Shown: one piece after another, positions 19,301-22,500 of the stretch
Layout of the letters: each line of letters begins with the position of its first letter
Numbering within the stretch: position 1 is the stretch's first letter
Assembly (NCBI GenBank): GCA_000934455.1
Contig: KN887310.1
Span: 14,471-36,970 of the forward strand
DNA from: Apostichopus parvimensis
Taxonomy: Eukaryota > Echinodermata > Holothuroidea > Aspidochirotida > Stichopodidae
Length of the DNA: 22,500 bases
Reading direction: 5' to 3'
Position numbers and translations under genes: made by a program
The notes under the pieces: generated by a model
What the model saw: only the letters and a program-made list of their open reading frames with translations
Told to the model about the DNA's origin: nothing
Database searches by the model: none

Positions 19301-22300
19301 ACAATAGTCAATGTATCTTTACCTGAATATATGTCTGAGTATAGTTGTATGGGTATTAACGTTGTCGTCCTCTCTGTATTTCTGAGAAAAAAATTGAAAA
19401 GGTCTTTTTTTCTTTCTTTTTTTATCACAGCCTTGTACTGCCAGGAGGTGTACTCGATGATCAGCTGATGACGTCAGGCTATGGGAGAGCTGGGAAAATG
19501 TTCTACGAACTAGCAAAAAAAGTGAGTTTTTAGAGTAATTTAATCAAACAATATGGAACGATATGGTGAATATCCCAGTCACAAAGTGAAAAGTATAACA
19601 AGTTGCTATTTAATAATGTTTGAGAGTTAATAACTAGTCCTTGGTTTACACAAGGAGAGAAATAATTCAGTTTTGCAATATTGCAATAAAAAATGTTAAA
19701 TATTAATTATTATTAGTGTGGGTTATCACTTCAACATACTATTCGTGTGATAAATTTAAAAATTAAAATTAAAATTATAGATAAAATGACTCCCAAACCT
19801 TTAAAACTTTGAGTTCAGTTTCTGAAGAATGTTAACTTTCACATTTATCTTTTATTTGGTTCTTATTTTTAAAATTTATGAACGATATTTATTGCATACT
19901 TGTACAAATAGAAACTCAATTTGAAAATGAGGGGGGGGAGGGGGGGAGGGGGGCGAGGCGGGATACAATCCCTCATTTCCGATATTTTACGTTCCTAAAT
20001 ATTCCAAAATGTTTGGAATATTACATAAAAAGTTCGAAAGTAATTCGAATTTAGTACAGTAATTTTTTATCATATTTTACTAATACCTTCTTACATATTA
20101 CCGTACAGCAGCAAAATCTAAGGTGTCCATGTTGGTGAGCTGATTGACATTTAATTTTTTTTTTTTTTGTGATAGAATTATGACGAAAACGGTGACTTAT
20201 TCCCGATATTGGGTATCTGTCAAGGGAACGAGTTACTGTTGCGTCTGGCCGCTGGTGAAGATGTGTTGGTATCTCTCGAGTCACTTGATGAAAACCTTAA
20301 CCTAACAATGAGTCAGGGTAAATATAATATAAGAGAGATTTAAGTTCAAGTTTTAAGATTTCAGTTAGTACTTATGTGTAATGTTCCGCTGCGGAGCGGG
20401 AATTATGAAAAATATGGTACATGGATTGAAATATAACCGATGTATGTTTTCCTTGTTGTTTTAGTGCCTTGCATGTCTTGGTTTTGATGATAATCGTAAC
20501 CTTTGTAGTCATGCAGACGAATGGGTGTGGGTGTGTGACGCCTTGCTTGTAAACACGATATCTCAAGAAGGGAAGCTTGGACCAATCTCATATTTAGTAT
20601 GTAGTTGTGACATGTTAAGTACAAGAAGCCTATTGTGTTAAGTGGAGGTCAATGTCATAAAGGAGTCACCAGGGGTCAAACTGTGGAAACCTTGTTTTAT
20701 AGGTAGCATCCGTAGATCTGAATATCGACCAAATCTCCATTGACTAAAGTGTGTCGCTAACTTACGTCGCTGCATACATAAGGTGTGCACAAAGGTGTGT
20801 AATGAAACGTTATACTGTTTGTAGATGCTTAATGTATTGGAATGGCCGATATCATTGTGAATAATTGGTAATATATTTTTCCGTCGTATTTTGCAATTGT
20901 CGACATTCGATCCAAAATAAAATACTTCAGGTAAGGATGTAGTAACGTTGGGGAAACTTTACGAAAATAGACTGTCGCCTATAGTTAGATGTTTTAGAGG
21001 CAAACCAGACATAAAATCTTGGGGGCCAGGGTTAAAATTCGCATGGCGCTTGCTTGTAAGGGTACCACATTAAATAGAAGAAGCCTGTTGTCCTTGGTAC
21101 TGATCAATCTGTATGCTGAATACTGTTATAATACAATGTGAATGTTGTTAGTCATATCTCAATGCTTTTGCTGTACTAGCATGGACACTTCGAATTTCGG
21201 ACACCTAAGCCTTAAATTACCCCAAAACTATATCTTCTGGTATAAATCACCTAAAAATATACTTGATATGGTGGAAGAAGTGTGTTATATTAAGATACAC
21301 GGCCAAACTTTCTTTCCTGCAAACTGTTTTTACGTTGTAAAAAAGAAGATTCTTCGTGATTGTGGAACTGGTATTTCTTTGCTAGAGTATTGCGAAATTC
21401 GGACACTCGTTCCCATAGTGTGGCGCTGGTGATAAAATTGGTGGCGCAGTTGCTCTTTCAGTAATTATAACAGACTTCATAGATCTCCGTCATTTTATTG
21501 ACAAATATGTAAGTATTTACTTGCACACGGGTCATTTTAGAGAGAAAGTATCTGTATCTTCGTAGTTTTTCGTGAAATTGGCTGCTGCTATAGGTTGTCA
21601 TGGTGAAATCGTGCATTTCTTAGGGGTGTCCGAAATTCGCAGTGTTCCGAATTTCGCATTACTGACTATACTTGGATGGAAGTATGTTGTTCATCCTGGC
21701 TATACTCTACAGCCTAGAGTGTCACATTCATATAAGATTATGCATATGTAGCATCATTGAAACCACACAAGCTTTGACTTGTGCATGAATATGTTAATGT
21801 ACAAATGTAAATTTATACCATGAAACGTTAATGTGAAGTGAAATAGCAAAATTATCTCACTTTACAAACAAAATTACCTGTGTACTTTTTCATTCAATGT
21901 AAAGCCTGGGCACGAGAACTTAATTAAGTTGACCCACTCTCAACCCCAGTCTCCATAGCTTAGGCTGTGACCATGCATTATATACATAGAGTTGTAACCA
22001 TACATTAGTTGCATTAAAGCTATGGCCATACATTACATACATTAAGGCCGTGACCATACATTAGATACATTAAAGCTATGATCATACATTAGATACATTA
22101 AGGCTATTACCATACATTAGATACATTAAGGCCGTGACCATACATTAGATACATTAAGGCCGTGACCATACATTATATACATTGAAGCTATAACCATACA
22201 TTAGATACATTAAGGCCGTGACCATACATTAAGGCTGTGACTATACAGTAGATACATAAAGACTGTGACCATACATTAGATACATTAAGGCCGTGACCAT

Positions 22301-22500
22301 ACATTAGATACATAAGGCTGTGACCATACATTTCATACATTAAGCTGTGACCAAACATTATATATTCATTAAGAGATCAATTTAAAATACCACATTTTTA
22401 GGATCATCGGGAGGTATTGTGGGATTTTCATGTTAACATATTTACGTTGTTTCTCGGCTTATTTACTATCCATAGGTTACCGTAACAGCCGAATTTTTGG
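13265..22500 (+). CDS. GGH: Gamma-glutamyl hydrolase gene (partial, five exons seen, exon 2 frameshifted)
   Basis: Family C26 cysteine peptidase (class I glutamine-amidotransferase fold) that removes gamma-linked glutamates from folyl- and antifolate polyglutamates in lysosomes or after secretion. The spliced reading starts with a signal peptide (CFVSLNVILCIYLSVGEA) and the mature N-terminus RPNIGVMMQ. It continues through YLPAAYVKFLESS, ARVVPIFVNQSD, LVLPGG, and the nucleophile elbow GICQGNELLL with the catalytic Cys and the Glu four residues on. The last residues in view are GYRNSRIF. All blocks fall in the order of vertebrate GGH, and every intron has GT/AG borders with matching phase (1, 2, 0, 1). 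The catalytic His and the C-terminal half lie beyond the window. Exon 2 is one base short (GG for the expected GGG at 14869-14870), giving a stop 10 bases later. Family assignment is by motif recognition, not by search. Confidence 0.93.
13359..14780 (+). other. GGH intron 1
   Basis: This 1422-bp intron contains oligo-G tracts (about 13500-13508, 13604-13619) and an oligo-C tract (13836-13848) around 'TAGCTACGGCCCT' and 'TTAAGCACGTCAC' words. These resemble ends of G-rich interspersed repeats. From 13860 to 14770 I see nothing of note apart from short CTGTCT and TTGCTGCTG runs. Confidence 0.6.
14781..14942 (+). CDS. GGH: GGH exon 2, with one-base deletion
   Basis: Acceptor ATACAG and donor GTAAGT. 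The first part reads GVMMQESSSEMSQYGSTYLP then AAYVKFLESS. The second part, in the next frame, reads ARVVPIFVNQSDSKYEDLFQ then SLNG. The switch is at 14868-14871, where TCATCGGTGCC replaces the expected TCATCGGGTGCC. Adding one base restores the phase needed by exon 3. Confidence 0.9.
15062..15280 (+). other. Unexplained 72-codon open frame inside intron 2
   Basis: Open without ATG at its head and ending in TAG. It is basic and Ser/Lys-rich (KLVLNRKRIQDMLNKSD, PSSLKKMLTSSSVHPIKVSS, LKYLFSSKLKK). The composition is more protein-like than its AT-rich surroundings. It may be a decayed mobile-element segment or chance. Confidence 0.25.
16979..17330 (+). repeat. ~163-bp tandem repeat inside the DNA element
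   Basis: Units starting AAAATGGCCGCC at 16979, 17141 and 17305 share GGAACTATTTT, TCATAGAGTTATAATTCTGG, TATACCCATGTTTTC and GTCAAGGAATCCA. The unit junctions at 17125-17149 and 17290-17312 are perfect palindromes (GGCCATTTTGAA / A / TTCAAAATGGCC, and a slightly shorter one). A partial, more divergent AAAATGGCTGC occurs near 17505. Confidence 0.85.
17590..18000 (-). other. Acidic reading frame and internal inverted repeat in the DNA element
   Basis: On the minus strand one frame (17904-17593) ends in VDEVELLDPSCESDDEDSDD and a Ser/Asp run before TAG. An overlapping frame upstream reads MQFRIIATLLFDEGEPKFIY. A 19-bp perfect inverted repeat (17750-17768 and 17955-17973, TTCTCTTTGATGAGGGTGA) lies within. 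The frame may be a captured host segment or a transposase remnant. I do not recognise it. Confidence 0.4.
19191..19262 (+). repeat. 21-bp tandem repeat
   Basis: Four imperfect units of GGTGCCCCTGCATGAATTGTT, just upstream of GGH exon 3. Confidence 0.8.
19431..19521 (+). CDS. GGH: GGH exon 3
   Basis: A strong pyrimidine tract and CACAG acceptor precede it, and GTGAGT follows. With two bases from exon 2 it reads GLVLPGGVLDDQLMTSGYGR then AGKMFYELAKK. The LPGG turn is the conserved loop of the family. Ends in phase 0. Confidence 0.92.
19522..20175 (+). other. GGH intron 3 with G-rich tract
   Basis: 654 bp. At 19931-19962 a purine strand of G-runs (four or more blocks of at least three G) could form a G-quadruplex in the sense strand. 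Otherwise AT-rich without features. Confidence 0.6.
20176..20317 (+). CDS. GGH: GGH exon 4 (catalytic cysteine)
   Basis: Acceptor GTGATAG after a T-run, donor GTAAAT. Reads NYDENGDLFPILGICQGNEL then LLRLAAGEDVLVSLESLDEN then LNLTMSQ. The Cys in GICQGNE is the nucleophile position of gamma-glutamyl hydrolases, with the family Glu four residues later. There are no lesions in this exon. Confidence 0.94.
21183..21648. repeat. Possible MITE with ~28-bp imperfect inverted ends
   Basis: Left end 21183-21209 (GGACACTTCGAATTTCGG then ACACCTAAG) and right end 21619-21648, when reversed (GGAACACTGCGAATTTCGG then ACACCCCTAAG), match with small indels. A third copy of the core, GCGAAATTCGGACACT, sits inside at about 21390. 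No clear target duplication was seen. Confidence 0.5.
21957..22372 (+). repeat. 28-bp minisatellite before GGH exon 5
   Basis: About 14-15 units of GTGACCATACATTAGATACA plus TTAAGGCC, with exact 28-bp spacing in the middle (for example 22130 to 22158) and shortened units towards both ends. Confidence 0.92.
22476..22500 (+). CDS. GGH: Start of GGH exon 5 (cut by window edge)
   Basis: After the ATCCATAG acceptor, the 25 visible bases joined to the last base of exon 4 read GYRNSRIF plus two bases of the next codon. This matches the small 'G..xSR-M/I-F' block that follows the catalytic region in the family. The phase fits exactly. Confidence 0.82.

Larger units (their letters stand above)
14943..19430 (+). 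other. GGH intron 2
   Basis: 4488 bp, enlarged by a CR1-like LINE with a nested DNA element (16495-18915). From 14943 to 16490 only one unexplained frame stands out (15062-15280). From 18916 to 19190 nothing was recognised. Confidence 0.7.
20318..22475 (+). other. GGH intron 4
   Basis: 2158 bp. It contains a probable interspersed repeat at about 20540-20700 (ACACGATATCTCAAGAAGGG…GGAGTCACCAGGGGTCAAAC), an inverted-repeat structure (21183-21648) and a 28-bp minisatellite (21957-22372). No other exon of GGH or of any other gene was found in it. Confidence 0.65.

Noticed and set aside
21142-21432. 96-codon + strand ORF in GGH intron 4
   Set aside because: It crosses the left end and centre of the inverted-repeat structure, with no motif or splice signals.

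Overview
The window is AT-rich metazoan genomic DNA. It has introns with GT/AG borders, non-LTR retrotransposon fragments, a tRNA-headed SINE, minisatellites and decayed multi-copy genes, and no operon or bacterial ribosome-binding-site structure. The repeat content and the one recognisable host gene fit a marine invertebrate, most likely a deuterostome such as an echinoderm. That placement rests on general familiarity and was not tested by any search.

Right half (about 12.9-22.5 kb, + strand): the main host gene is gamma-glutamyl hydrolase (GGH), the secreted/lysosomal cysteine peptidase that trims folylpoly-gamma-glutamates. Five exons can be placed with matching splice phases: 13265-13358, 14781-14942, 19431-19521, 20176-20317, and the first 25 bases of a fifth at 22476-22500. 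The gene therefore runs off the right edge. A TATA-like box and a 44-bp minisatellite lie just upstream. Exon 2 lacks one base relative to the expected frame, so this copy is either a null allele or carries a sequence error. Intron 2 holds a CR1-like LINE split by a 1.37-kb element with 28-bp inverted ends and TA target duplications. Intron 4 holds a possible inverted-repeat element and a 28-bp minisatellite that ends about 100 bp before exon 5.

Left half (0-12.3 kb): this part is dominated by decayed minus-strand coding sequence and mobile elements. Two short phase-compatible exons (1235-1385, 1465-1497) and a third candidate (502-580) belong to an uncharacterised protein. A tRNA-derived SINE abuts the upstream exon. 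A 5'-truncated non-LTR reverse transcriptase with three frameshifts occupies 2620-3845. A 3' end of a CR1/L2-like LINE lies at 8719-9165. From 11.48 to about 10.08 kb the minus strand carries an intronless, stop-ridden relic of a two-finger protein. Its layout (degenerate C2H2 pair, then SDEF...PLGSK, GENLG and CxCxLCK-type motifs) suggests a relation to EnSpm/CACTA-type transposases. Part of it is duplicated at 9.4-9.6 kb. A perfect 69-nt palindrome flanked by a 7-bp direct repeat interrupts this relic. A separate repeat of about 570 bp occurs twice (5717-6292 and 11634-12195), with a short minus-strand reading frame conserved in both copies.

GGH is the only gene here that could still work, subject to the exon 2 lesion. 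The remainder is repeat-driven. The strongest leads are the exon 2 frameshift, the palindrome, the transposase-like relic and its possible link to the exons near the left edge, and the nested TA-flanked element.
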